Source: Sinorhizobium sp. B11 (GTDB lineage: Bacteria; Pseudomonadota; Alphaproteobacteria; Rhizobiales; Rhizobiaceae). From it: a stretch of DNA of 64,000 nucleotides. This document shows positions 25,287 through 32,666 of this stretch, piece after piece. The stretch's first letter is position 1. The number at the start of each line of letters is the position of its first letter. The notes under the pieces were generated by a model, which saw nothing but the letters and a program-made list of their open reading frames with translations, searched no databases and was not told where the DNA came from. The stretch spans positions 992,001-1,056,000 of the forward strand of contig CP091034.1 of assembly GCA_039725955.1 (NCBI GenBank). The letters are read 5' to 3'. The position numbers and the translations under genes are program-made.

Positions 25287-25730
25287 ATGAATTGGAAAAC
25301 AGTAGCGGCGGCTGCGGCGCTCGCCGGCATTGCCCTCGGTTCGGTTATGGCGGCCGACGGCACGCATGACGCGCGCATTGGAATGATGAAACAGATCGGT
25401 GGCGCAGCAGGCTCGCTGTCCGCCATCGCCAAGGGCACGAAGCCCTATGATGCGGATGCCGTCAAGGCGGCGCTGACGACGATCGCCACCACGGCGAAGG
25501 CCTTCCCGGACCAGTTCAAGCCGGGCACCGAGACGGGCGACGAAGAAGCAAGCCCGAAGATCTGGGAAAACATGGATGACTTCAAGGCACGCGCCGCGAA
25601 GTTGTCTGCCGACGCCGAAACCGTGCTCGCCCAGCTTCCGGCTGATGCTGCCGGCGTCGGCGCGGCGCTGAACACGCTCGGCGGCAATTGCGGTGGCTGT
25701 CATCAGCTCTATCGCATCAAGAAGGACTAG
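25287..25730 (+). CDS. cytochrome c556-like (class II c-type cytochrome)
   Basis: A 147-residue periplasmic monohaem cytochrome of the class II four-helix type. A cleavable signal peptide covers residues 1-22 (cut after SVMA). The haem motif CGGCH is at 135-139 near the C-terminus, as expected. A methionine in the first helix (RIGMMKQIGG, about 31-40) could be the sixth ligand, which points to a c556-like electron carrier rather than a gas-binding cytochrome c'. GGAGAG precedes the ATG. It is followed by a dihaem cytochrome gene, and the two may form one electron-transfer unit. Confidence 0.85.
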   Translation: MNWKTVAAAAALAGIALGSVMAADGTHDARIGMMKQIGGAAGSLSAIAKGTKPYDADAVKAALTTIATTAKAFPDQFKPGTETGDEEASPKIWENMDDFKARAAKLSADAETVLAQLPADAAGVGAALNTLGGNCGGCHQLYRIKKD

Positions 25731-25860
25731 GCGGTAGAGCTATTCTCTCATGATCCCGTCATCCGCACCGGCCCTTGCCGCCGGTGCGGATCGCCTTATT
25801 CTTTTCCGGCACCGGGGCCGGGGAACGCCCCTGAACATTGATAGTAAGGAGAGGCGGCGC

Positions 25861-26775
25861 ATGGTCCGCAGGTTCGTCCGCTTTGTGCTCTGTCTCATCG
25901 GCGTCGTCTTGATCGGCGGCGCAGTTTTCTATTTCGTAACCGCGCCGGATCCGTTTCCGGATAGCCACTGGGCCAATCTCGGCGCGCCTGACGTCGCGAA
26001 TGGCGAGAAGGTATTCTGGGCTGGCGGCTGCGTCAGCTGTCATGCCACGCCCGGTGCGCAAGGCGATGCGAAACTCACGCTGGCCGGCGGCCTTGCCCTC
26101 ACGAGCCCCTTCGGGACCTTCCATGTGCCAAACATTTCTCCGGATGAGCAGGCAGGAATCGGTCGCTGGACGCTGGCTCAGTTCGGCAACGCGATAAAGC
26201 GCGGCGTCGGCCCCAACGGACAGCACCTCTACCCGTCCTTCCCCTATGGCTCCTACACGCGCATGAGCGACAAGGATGTCAACGATCTCTTCGCTTATCT
26301 GAAGACCCTGCCGAAGAGCAGCAACGTTGCCCCGCCGCACGAATTGCCGTTCCCGTTCAACATCCGCCTGGCGCTCGGCGGCTGGAAGCTCCTCTATTTC
26401 AATGATCAGCCCCGCGTCGTGCTTGCCAATGCCGACGACAAGGTGAAACGCGGCCAATATCTGGTCGAGGGCCTCGGCCATTGCGGTGAATGCCACACCC
26501 CACGCGATTTCCTCGGCGGCTTCCTCCGTGATCAATGGCTTGCCGGCGCGCCGAACCCGGAAGGCAAGGGCCGCATACCCGATATCACGCCGGGCTCGAA
26601 GAGCGTTGGCTCCTGGAGCGAGGCCGATATCACCAACTACCTGCAGACCGGCTTCACCCCCGATTTCGACTCCGCCGGTGGCCAGATGGTGGACGTTCAA
26701 CAGAACATCGCCCATCTGCCGCAGTCCGATATCGAGGCGATCTCCGCCTATCTGAAGGCGGTTCCGAGCAAGTAG
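25861..26775 (+). CDS. membrane-anchored dihaem cytochrome c
   Basis: A 304-residue protein with one N-terminal transmembrane helix (about residues 7-26) and two class I cytochrome domains in the periplasm. The haem motifs are CVSCH (57-61) and CGECH (208-212). Each is followed by plausible methionine ligands. Proteins of this kind are the electron-acceptor subunits of membrane dehydrogenases for aldehydes, gluconate or sulfite. No dehydrogenase catalytic subunit is encoded nearby, which is unusual. The ATG at 25861 has AAGGAGAGG upstream. The c556-like gene 130 bp before it is the only obvious partner. Confidence 0.85.
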   Translation: MVRRFVRFVLCLIGVVLIGGAVFYFVTAPDPFPDSHWANLGAPDVANGEKVFWAGGCVSCHATPGAQGDAKLTLAGGLALTSPFGTFHVPNISPDEQAGIGRWTLAQFGNAIKRGVGPNGQHLYPSFPYGSYTRMSDKDVNDLFAYLKTLPKSSNVAPPHELPFPFNIRLALGGWKLLYFNDQPRVVLANADDKVKRGQYLVEGLGHCGECHTPRDFLGGFLRDQWLAGAPNPEGKGRIPDITPGSKSVGSWSEADITNYLQTGFTPDFDSAGGQMVDVQQNIAHLPQSDIEAISAYLKAVPSK

Positions 26776-26814
26776 CGTCTGCCTGGGGCAAGCACCGCCG
26801 GCCACATTGGCAGC

Positions 26815-27108
26815 ATGAAGCACCCGACCCTTGAGGAAACAGACGCCGCAATTGCCCGCATGCGTGAACGGCTCGCCGCGCGCAATGCGGTTCTTGCGCG
26901 CTGGTTTTCCGAAACGCTCGCGATGATGGAGGCAAAGATTGCCAGCCGCCTCGATGATCCCGGCGATCTGGCGCAGGCGAGGGCCGCAGCCTTCCTGTTC
27001 GTCAAGAGAGCACTGCACCAATGGGCAACCCGCCCGGCGCATGAGGTGGCCGCCGAGGATGCTCCGATGAAAGAGACACCGCCGTTACCGCGACTCGGTA
27101 TACGTTGA
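26815..27108 (+). CDS. small hypothetical protein, 97 residues
   Basis: A helical, Ala/Arg/Glu-rich protein (ARMRERLAARNAVLARWFSETLAMMEAKIASRL at the core, shown here only by its beginning and end in two stretches). No signal peptide or membrane span is seen, and I recognise no family. It begins 39 bp after the dihaem cytochrome stop and ends 23 bp before the hydrolase gene, so it fits into one transcription unit. Codon use looks like that of its neighbours. The ribosome binding site is weak. Confidence 0.55.
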   Translation: MKHPTLEETDAAIARMRERLAARNAVLARWFSETLAMMEAKIASRLDDPGDLAQARAAAFLFVKRALHQWATRPAHEVAAEDAPMKETPPLPRLGIR

Positions 27109-27131
27109 GGCCTCAATCTCCAAACGGAGGA

Positions 27132-27815
27132 ATGGTCTTGAAACGACATGCCTGGCAGATCGAGCCGCGTGAATACGCGCGGCAGGAAGAGCGCCGCGGA
27201 CGGCGTTTCGCTTTCACCAGCCTCACGCCGGCAAGGACCGCCCTGGTCGTCGTCGACATGATCCCCTTTTTCGTGACGCCGGGCAGCTACGCGGAAGGCA
27301 TCGTTCCGAATATTCAGGCGCTCGTTGCTGCGGTGCGCGCGTGCGGTGGGCTTATCGTCTGGGTGGTGCCGGCTCCTCGCCAGACCTATCCCGAGCTGGC
27401 ACGCGAATTCTTTGGTGAAACCATCGCGGAACTTTACCGCACCTCGGGCGGCGAAGGGCCGGTAGAAGGCAGGCTTGCGCCCGATTTCGTCCCCGAACCG
27501 CAGGATCTATTGATCGAGAAGACTTCTTACAGCGCCTTCCATCCCGAAAGCGCTCCGCTTGCGGCCATCCTGAAATCGCGCGTCGTCGATACGGTTCTCA
27601 TTACCGGTACTCTGACCAACATCTGCTGCGAATCCTCGGCTCGCGATGCCTGCAGCAGCGGTTTCCGCGTCATCATGCTGGCTGACGCAAATGCCGCTCG
27701 CCGAGACATAGACCACAACATGGCGCTCTATTCGGTCTATCGCAGCTTCGGCGATGTGCGTACGACGACTGAGGTGATCGGCCTGCTCGACACGTCTCAG
27801 GCAGCCTTCGGCTGA
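27132..27815 (+). CDS. isochorismatase-like cysteine hydrolase
   Basis: About 227 residues of the isochorismatase-like fold. The catalytic triad positions are visible: D42 in VVVDM, K130 in IEKTSYSAF and C165 in GTLTNICCESSARDA. The family hydrolyses nicotinamide, N-carbamoyl compounds or isochorismate, and the specific substrate here is unknown. GGAGGA runs directly into the ATG at 27132, leaving no spacing. A TTG at 27138 has the ideal seven bases from GGAGG and may be the true start, two codons later. Its 3' end overlaps the convergent DJ-1 gene by 19 bases. Confidence 0.8.
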   Translation: MVLKRHAWQIEPREYARQEERRGRRFAFTSLTPARTALVVVDMIPFFVTPGSYAEGIVPNIQALVAAVRACGGLIVWVVPAPRQTYPELAREFFGETIAELYRTSGGEGPVEGRLAPDFVPEPQDLLIEKTSYSAFHPESAPLAAILKSRVVDTVLITGTLTNICCESSARDACSSGFRVIMLADANAARRDIDHNMALYSVYRSFGDVRTTTEVIGLLDTSQAAFG

Positions 27816-28375
27816 TGCTCCGCGCCGAGGATCTGCACATAGGTGTCGAGTTCTTCGCTGCCGAAGCCGAGCGCCCGGTAGATCTCAGCCGTAAAAGTAA
27901 TCGGCGCCGAACCGGGCGCAGTCACGATCATGCCCGATCTTACGGCGTGCGGACCGTCGCGATAATGCGTCTGGCCGCGATAGCCCTCAGCACCGGCAAT
28001 GAAATCGGGCGCGTTGCTGGTATGCGGAATATTGTTCAATGCACCCGCGCGTGCCAGGGCCAGCGTCCCGCCGCAGATCGCAGCGGTGACCTTGCCACGC
28101 GTGATGAAGTCGTCGATGACGGATGAAAGGTCGGGCGCCCTTTCGGTTTCCCAGATCGTGCCCCCGCAGATAACAAGCGCATCGAAAGCGTCGCCATGCA
28201 GGTTCTCGGCCACAGTATCGGCCGCCACCCGCATGCCGCCCATGGAGCGGATTTCCGCGCCGCCGGGACTTGCCGTCACCACATCGAAGCCGAAATGGGT
28301 GCGAGCGGAGGCAGCAAGCTGCCCCACTTCCCAGTCCGCAAAGCCTTCGGTCAGAACCACCGCCAGTCGGGTCAT
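27797..28375 (-). CDS. DJ-1/PfpI-family protein
   Basis: A 192-residue DJ-1/PfpI superfamily protein. The acidic residue motif is LTEGFADWE near residue 10, and the nucleophile-elbow cysteine is in AAICGGTLALARAG near residue 100. The group includes glyoxalases, amidotransferase-like proteins and regulators. This one has no AraC domain and no obvious catalytic His, so the activity is open. The ATG at 28375 has AAGGGAGGA upstream, while the longer open frame upstream has no family similarity. It overlaps the isochorismatase gene tail to tail. Confidence 0.8.
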   Translation of the reverse strand: MTRLAVVLTEGFADWEVGQLAASARTHFGFDVVTASPGGAEIRSMGGMRVAADTVAENLHGDAFDALVICGGTIWETERAPDLSSVIDDFITRGKVTAAICGGTLALARAGALNNIPHTSNAPDFIAGAEGYRGQTHYRDGPHAVRSGMIVTAPGSAPITFTAEIYRALGFGSEELDTYVQILGAEHQPKAA

Positions 28376-28415
28376 GCTTTCCTCCCTTGCAAGATGGCCG
28401 AGCGGCTGGAGCCAC

Positions 28416-28910
28416 TCACGACAGAGCCTGCATATAGCGCATGCCGGTGACCGGGCGAGGGGTGAAGTCCATCTGTTCGTAGAAGCGGTGAGCCTTGAGA
28501 TTGCCGGTCGCAGCGCTGACGGAGAGGTAATCGCAGCCCGCAATGCGGGCCGTTTCCCGGGCGCGGTCGACGAGAAGCTGGCCGGTGCCATGGCCGCGAT
28601 GGCCGTCGCGCACGAAAAGGTGATGCAGGTCCATGCCGCGCTTGCCTTCCTGCGCCCTGTAGAGCGGAACGAGGATCGCGTAGCCGATCAGGCCGTCGCT
28701 GCCTTCGGCGACAATGGCAGAAATCCAGGGCGTCGGGCCGAAGAGGTCGCGCTCGAGCTGTTCCGGCGTCGAGGCGGAGATGTCGCCATGATGGGCGGCA
28801 AGCAGGCCGATCATTTCATGGAGTTCGCAGATGTCGCGGGGTTTGGCGGCGCGGATCGTCACCACCGGCGGGCGCATGAGCGATATTTCGCTGTCTTCGA
28901 TTTCAAGCAT
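28416..28910 (-). CDS. GNAT-family N-acetyltransferase
   Basis: A 164-residue acetyltransferase. The acetyl-CoA loop is visible as FVRDGHRGHGTGQLLVDRA (R/Q-x-x-G-x-G/A), and the C-terminal GNLKAHRFYEQMDF segment is the usual Y/F-containing end. It transfers an acetyl group to an amine, but the substrate cannot be predicted. It lies 40 bp upstream of the DJ-1 gene on the same strand and may share its transcript. Two in-frame ATGs (28910, and one 11 codons later) are possible starts. Confidence 0.8.
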   Translation of the reverse strand: MLEIEDSEISLMRPPVVTIRAAKPRDICELHEMIGLLAAHHGDISASTPEQLERDLFGPTPWISAIVAEGSDGLIGYAILVPLYRAQEGKRGMDLHHLFVRDGHRGHGTGQLLVDRARETARIAGCDYLSVSAATGNLKAHRFYEQMDFTPRPVTGMRYMQALS

Positions 28911-28962
28911 GGTCTTCGCGTCCTTTTTACGATTATGCCGCCAGGACGCTGCCGATACAACA

Positions 28963-28982
28963 AAGCCGCCTGACGGCGGCTT
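28963..28982. repeat. small GC-rich hairpin upstream of the acetyltransferase gene
   Basis: AAGCCGCC and GGCGGCTT form a perfect 8-bp stem with a 4-base loop. Neither strand has a T run after it. It may be a weak terminator for the redoxin side or a leader hairpin. Confidence 0.35.
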
Positions 28983-29127
28983 GTTGACATTGTGATCTGT
29001 CTCGGCCGCCCTTTACAGGTACAGCCAAAAATACGAGCGGTTATGGTGCGCGTTCTTGATCATGCGCCATTGATTGTCCGAAACCGCCCGTTTGTCAATG
29101 GCAGCTTGGGCCCGGATCGGAGCCGTT

Positions 29128-29673
29128 TCAGGCCGCATCTGCCGGTACGGCGCAGACACCGGCCGCGCAACCCTCAATCTCCTCAGCTGACGTCGCCATC
29201 GGGATGGGTGCTGCAAGCGCCATACCGATGCGGGCGCCGAGCGCGATATCGTCCTCGACGCCGAACGCATGATGCAGGATCACACCATCGCGGCCGATCA
29301 GCACGGATGAGGGCGTTCCCCTGAAACCATAGCGGCGCATCGTCATCGGTATGTCGGAGCGCTGGTCGGCCTGATCGACCCCGATGGGCGAGGTCAGCCG
29401 GTATTCGTGAATGAAAGCCTTGAGCACGGTTGGCGTCATCGCCTCGTGATGTTCGAAGACCGTGTGCAGGCCGATGACCTGGAGATCCGTGTTGGCGAAG
29501 ATGCGCTCGATGCGGCGCACCTGCGGCAGGCTTTCAGCCACGCAGCCGGGGCACAGCAATTGGAAACTGTGCAGGAAGATCACCTTGCCGCGCAGTCCGG
29601 CGATGGAGAGCGGCTGCGATGTGTTGAACCATTCGCTGACCGAAAGCTCCGGTGCGAGTGTCAGATCGGACAT
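29128..29673 (-). CDS. redoxin-domain protein with CPGC motif
   Basis: A 181-residue thioredoxin-fold protein of the AhpC/TlpA type without a signal peptide. The active-site region is LLCPGCVAESLPQVRRI, with C41 and C44, and GTPSSVLIGRDG gives the cis-proline strand. A second pair of cysteines lies in the C-terminal tail (GCAAGVCAV), an unusual addition that could bind a metal or act as an internal reductant. It is the last gene of a minus-strand set led by a MarR regulator and a secreted protein. A 152-bp gap with a hairpin and a repeat element precedes it, so it may also have its own promoter. Confidence 0.75.
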   Translation of the reverse strand: MSDLTLAPELSVSEWFNTSQPLSIAGLRGKVIFLHSFQLLCPGCVAESLPQVRRIERIFANTDLQVIGLHTVFEHHEAMTPTVLKAFIHEYRLTSPIGVDQADQRSDIPMTMRRYGFRGTPSSVLIGRDGVILHHAFGVEDDIALGARIGMALAAPIPMATSAEEIEGCAAGVCAVPADAA

Positions 29674-29753
29674 GTCGAAATCCTTTGTCGTTGGGCAGGC
29701 GGTCCCGCCACCCGTTGCATCCGGGCAGCAATGGGATAAATCTGCCTGGTGTT

Positions 29754-29778
29754 TTCTCTTCTCTATTTGCCTGGAGAG
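29754..29778 (-). repeat. intergenic repeat element, copy B (before the redoxin gene)
   Basis: TTCTCTT-N5-TTTGCCTGGAGAG on the plus strand, identical outside the five-base centre to the copy at 30554-30578, exactly 800 bp away. Both copies lie in intergenic gaps of the MarR-led gene set. Confidence 0.55.
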
Positions 29779-29786
29779 AGGAAAGA

Positions 29787-29818
29787 GCCGGTCCGGCGAT
29801 GGCAGTCGGCGGACCGGC
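29787..29818 (-). terminator. candidate terminator after the secreted-protein gene
   Basis: A 9-bp GC-rich stem (GCCGGTCCG with CGGACCGGC) lies just past the stop of the secreted-protein gene. On the minus strand it is followed by TCTTTCCTCTC, a pyrimidine-rich but imperfect T run. Confidence 0.5.
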
Positions 29819-29825
29819 GCCCCTG

Positions 29826-30542
29826 TTACTTCGCAGGCATGACCTTGCCCGGCAGGCTGAGATTGCCGGAGGCGACCTTGAAGACATTATCGACGCAAAG
29901 CAGTGGGGCATGCAGGTTGCCGTTGACCTTCAGCCCTGCGGTCACGCCGTCATAGGAAGCACCTGTGATGCCGCCGATGAGCGACAGTGGGATGGCGACA
30001 TCGACACGGTCGCCCTTGAGCGTGGTCGGATAATCCGGGCTGTCGATCAGCAGTGGAACGCCCGGCCATGTGGCGGGAAGCTTCGGCTTGGCGCCGTCAG
30101 GGATGTCGGTCACCTTCAATCCGCCGGCGCAGGCCTTGTCCTCGTTGAGCACGACCCAGTGCGGATGCCAGACATCGCGGTTTTTGCCCTTATTGGCGGC
30201 ATCGTCGAAGTCAGGATGGAAAGTCACGGCCAGCGCCACGATGCCCTGATCCCGGTCGAAGCCGATATCGCCACTGTTGAGCGAGGTCGGCCAGACATAG
30301 GCATAGACGCCGGAGCCTTCGAACTTGCCGGTTGCAGCGGGCTTTTCAGCGCCGGCCTCGCCGCGCACGCGCGTCGAAAAGATCGCCTTGTCGCCTTTGG
30401 TGACGATCTGCGTTTCGATAATGTCGAACGAGGCTTTCACGCCCTTGGATGGTTCTGCCGTGACGGGATGGGCCATGGCCGAGCCCAGCCAAAGCGATAG
30501 CGTTCCGGCAATGGCCGCGCCGGTGATAAACTGCCTTAACAT
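29826..30542 (-). CDS. secreted protein of unknown function
   Basis: A 238-residue protein with a clear Sec signal peptide (MLRQFITGAAIAGTLSLWLG, cut near SAMA-HPV at 24). The mature part is beta-rich, with conserved-looking phrases VYAYVWPTSLN, VTFHPDFDDAANKG and WHPHWVVLNEDKACAGG. It has only two cysteines (in DKACAGG and PLLCVDN), possibly a disulfide. I do not recognise a family. It lies between a Cys-cluster MarR regulator and a redoxin, so a periplasmic redox or metal-related function is conceivable but not shown. Confidence 0.75.
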   Translation of the reverse strand: MLRQFITGAAIAGTLSLWLGSAMAHPVTAEPSKGVKASFDIIETQIVTKGDKAIFSTRVRGEAGAEKPAATGKFEGSGVYAYVWPTSLNSGDIGFDRDQGIVALAVTFHPDFDDAANKGKNRDVWHPHWVVLNEDKACAGGLKVTDIPDGAKPKLPATWPGVPLLIDSPDYPTTLKGDRVDVAIPLSLIGGITGASYDGVTAGLKVNGNLHAPLLCVDNVFKVASGNLSLPGKVMPAK

Positions 30543-30553
30543 TTTGAACGTCC

Positions 30554-30578
30554 TTCTCTTTTTGGTTTGCCTGGAGAG
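30554..30578 (-). repeat. intergenic repeat element, copy A (between marR and the secreted-protein gene)
   Basis: Same 20 of 25 positions as copy B at 29754-29778. In this position its minus-strand end (AAGAGAAGGACG) serves as the ribosome-binding region of the secreted-protein gene. Confidence 0.55.
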
Positions 30579-30583
30579 TGCGC

Positions 30584-31225
30584 CTATCCTTTTTCAAAGG
30601 CGTCCCAGGTGGCAGCCCGGGTTGCCGGATCGGCGGTTTCATGGTCGCGGCAGTCGATGCGCAGTTCATTTCTGCCGAAGGCCGCGTTCACGAAATTGCA
30701 GTGGTGCGGTTTGGCCGCACCGGAATGCTGGTAGGGACGGAAGTAACGACAACTCGTGCACATCCGCTGGATTGGTATGGCATCCGCCTCCTGCAGATGC
30801 TGGATCATCTTGACGAGCGACAGCAGCAGGCCTTCCTGCTCGCCGGGGGAAAGCGATCGGGCTGCTTCCATCGCTGCCGTTTCGATCGGCGAAACGGACC
30901 CGAACGCCGCCATTCCCTCCGTCGTGATGCGGATCGCGGTGGCACGTTTGTCGCCGGGAGCGCTCTCCTTGGCAACCAGCCCCTTGCGCTCCAGTGCCGC
31001 AATCGAATCCGTCGCTGTCGGCTGCGAGACGCCGAGATGCGCCGCAATCTCCTTCACCCGCGCACTATCGCGGCCAGCGAGAAATTCGAGGATCGCAAGC
31101 TGCGTCGGCTTCAGTCCGGCCTTTTCGGCCTTCGACCATTCGTCGCTGCGCATTGCGATCGCGATGCGGGTCAGGCCTTCGCTGATGCGGTTGTCGATCG
31201 ATGTCGGGTCTTTTGGCGTTTCCAT
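30584..31225 (-). CDS. MarR-family regulator with C-terminal Cys cluster
   Basis: A 213-residue protein. Residues about 10-145 are a MarR winged helix domain (RVKEIAAHLGVSQPTATDS, then ALERKGLVAKESAPGDKRA for the wing). A 60-residue extension carries C156, C159, C176 and C192 with nearby histidines (CTSC, HHC, DCRDHE), which suggests zinc or an iron-sulfur cluster. Ordinary MarR proteins end near residue 150. It heads a minus-strand set with a secreted protein and a redoxin, and it is divergent from dmeR. A palindrome at 31237-31249 lies 12 bp before its start and is a likely operator. Confidence 0.85.
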   Translation of the reverse strand: METPKDPTSIDNRISEGLTRIAIAMRSDEWSKAEKAGLKPTQLAILEFLAGRDSARVKEIAAHLGVSQPTATDSIAALERKGLVAKESAPGDKRATAIRITTEGMAAFGSVSPIETAAMEAARSLSPGEQEGLLLSLVKMIQHLQEADAIPIQRMCTSCRYFRPYQHSGAAKPHHCNFVNAAFGRNELRIDCRDHETADPATRAATWDAFEKG

Positions 31226-31236
31226 AGGTTCAATAT

Positions 31237-31249
31237 ATAGGAGTCCTAT
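31237..31249 (-). promoter_or_regulatory. palindrome upstream of marR
   Basis: ATAGGA-G-TCCTAT is a perfect palindrome 12 bp upstream of the marR start, in an A/T-rich stretch that would hold its -10 region. It suits autorepression. Confidence 0.6.
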
Positions 31250-31303
31250 GTAAATTCAAGAGCCGCTGCGATGGATTGCCGCTTTCGTTTTTCGTGAAGG
31301 TAA

Positions 31304-31322
31304 TATAGGGTACCCCCCTATA
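31304..31322 (+). promoter_or_regulatory. DmeR operator (C-tract with inverted repeat)
   Basis: TATAGGG and CCCTATA flank five bases, giving a run of six C. A G/C tract of this length between A/T inverted repeats is the hallmark of RcnR/DmeR-type operators. It lies 17 bp upstream of the dmeR start. Confidence 0.8.
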
Positions 31323-31339
31323 CTACATCAGAGACTGCC

Positions 31340-31612
31340 ATGTCCCATACGACCCATCAGAAGAAGAAACTCATCGCCCGCGTCAGCCGTATCCGCGGGC
31401 AGCTCGAGGCGGTCGAACGTGCGCTGGAGGGCGAGCGCCCCTGCGGCGAGATCCTCCAGCTTCTTGCCTCCGTGCGCGGCGCGCTGACGGGTCTCACGGG
31501 CGAGGTGCTGGACGACCATCTGCACGAACACGTGCTGCATGCCGCCGACGAGAAGGCGAGGGCGGAGGCGGTCGAGGAAATATCGGAAGTATTGCGAACC
31601 TATATCCGCTGA
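31340..31612 (+). CDS. dmeR: nickel/cobalt-sensing repressor of the RcnR/CsoR family
   Basis: A 90-residue all-helical metalloregulator. The residues used by RcnR for nickel/cobalt occur at the same positions: H3, C35, H60 and H64. The lead HQKKKLIARVSRIRGQLEAV is the DNA-binding helix of the family. Metal binding should release the protein from its G/C-tract operator and induce the transporter gene 29 bp downstream. The same gene pair is known in Rhizobium leguminosarum as the nickel- and cobalt-induced dmeRF operon. Confidence 0.93.
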   Translation: MSHTTHQKKKLIARVSRIRGQLEAVERALEGERPCGEILQLLASVRGALTGLTGEVLDDHLHEHVLHAADEKARAEAVEEISEVLRTYIR

Positions 31613-31641
31613 GCCGGATCGATATCGGTAAGGAGCTGGCA

Positions 31642-32595
31642 ATGAGTGCCGGAACGAATAGCTACGGACATGAGCATGTCTTCCTGGGGCAGGACCATGC
31701 CCGCAACGAACGCCGCATCTGGCTGGTGATCGCGTTGACAGCGGTGATGATGGTCGTCGAAATCGGCGCGGGCACCATGTACGGCTCGATGGCGCTGGTG
31801 GCCGATGGCTGGCATATGTCCACCCATGCCAGCGCGTTGCTCATTTCCGCGCTCGCCTATCTCTTCGCCCGCAAGCAGGCCCGCAATCCGCGCTTCACGT
31901 TCGGCACCGGCAAACTCGGCGACCTCGCCGGTTTTGCGAGTGCCATCATTCTGGCGATGATCGCCCTGCTGATGGGCTGGGAAAGCTTCCTGCGCATCAC
32001 CTCGCCCGTGCCGATCAGCTTCAGCCAGGCGATCGCCGTCGCCGTCATCGGCCTTGCCGTCAACCTCGTCAGTGCCTGGATGCTGAGCGGTAGCGGCGGC
32101 CACCATCATGGACACGGGCATGATCACCATCACGATCATCACCACGGCCACGATCATGGCCACCATAGTCATGCGGATAACAATATTCGCTCCGCCTACA
32201 TGCACGTCATCGCCGACGCTTTGACCTCTGTGCTCGCCATTGCCGCACTCACCTTCGGTAGCCTCTATGGCTGGCTGTGGCTTGATCCGCTGATGGGCAT
32301 CGTCGGCGCTCTCATCATTGCGCAATGGTCCTGGGGACTGATGAAATCGTCGGGCGCCGTGCTGCTCGACGTGCTCTCGGAAGGAGAAACACTGCCGGAC
32401 GAAATCCGCGGAGCGATCGAAGGCGATGGCGACCGCATCACCGATCTTCATGTCTGGCAGGTCGGTCCCGGCCACCATGCAGCGATTGTCGCGGTGCTGA
32501 CGCCGCAGCCGCGCGATACCGCCTTCTACAAGGAGAGGCTCGCGAGCCTGGACGAGTTGTCGCATGTGACGGTGGAGGTCACGCACGCTGCCTGA
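31642..32595 (+). CDS. dmeF: DmeF-type cation diffusion facilitator (Ni/Co efflux)
   Basis: A 317-residue CDF transporter that exports divalent metal from the cytoplasm by proton exchange. Metal-site helices are visible as LVADGWHMSTHASAL (helix 2) and MHVIADALTSVLA (helix 5). Between them, residues about 150-177 form a very His-rich cytoplasmic loop. The C-terminal domain (RITDLHVWQVGPGHHAAIV) is the CDF dimerisation fold. Its position right after the RcnR-like repressor gene identifies it as DmeF, which gives cobalt and nickel tolerance in relatives. AAGGAG precedes the ATG. Confidence 0.93.
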   Translation: MSAGTNSYGHEHVFLGQDHARNERRIWLVIALTAVMMVVEIGAGTMYGSMALVADGWHMSTHASALLISALAYLFARKQARNPRFTFGTGKLGDLAGFASAIILAMIALLMGWESFLRITSPVPISFSQAIAVAVIGLAVNLVSAWMLSGSGGHHHGHGHDHHHDHHHGHDHGHHSHADNNIRSAYMHVIADALTSVLAIAALTFGSLYGWLWLDPLMGIVGALIIAQWSWGLMKSSGAVLLDVLSEGETLPDEIRGAIEGDGDRITDLHVWQVGPGHHAAIVAVLTPQPRDTAFYKERLASLDELSHVTVEVTHAA

Positions 32596-32666
32596 TCCTG
32601 CCAAAAAGCCGAGATGCCGCCGCAATCGGGCCTTACGCCTGTGATCCTGATTCCCCGGAGGTCTTC

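Noticed and set aside
25759..27042. A 427-codon minus-strand frame opposite the dihaem cytochrome gene
   Set aside because: Shadow of a gene with two CxxCH motifs; no signal or domain of its own.
32101..32172. CAT/CAC-rich repeat-like stretch
   Set aside because: It is in frame within dmeF and encodes the His-rich metal loop, not a DNA repeat or CRISPR.
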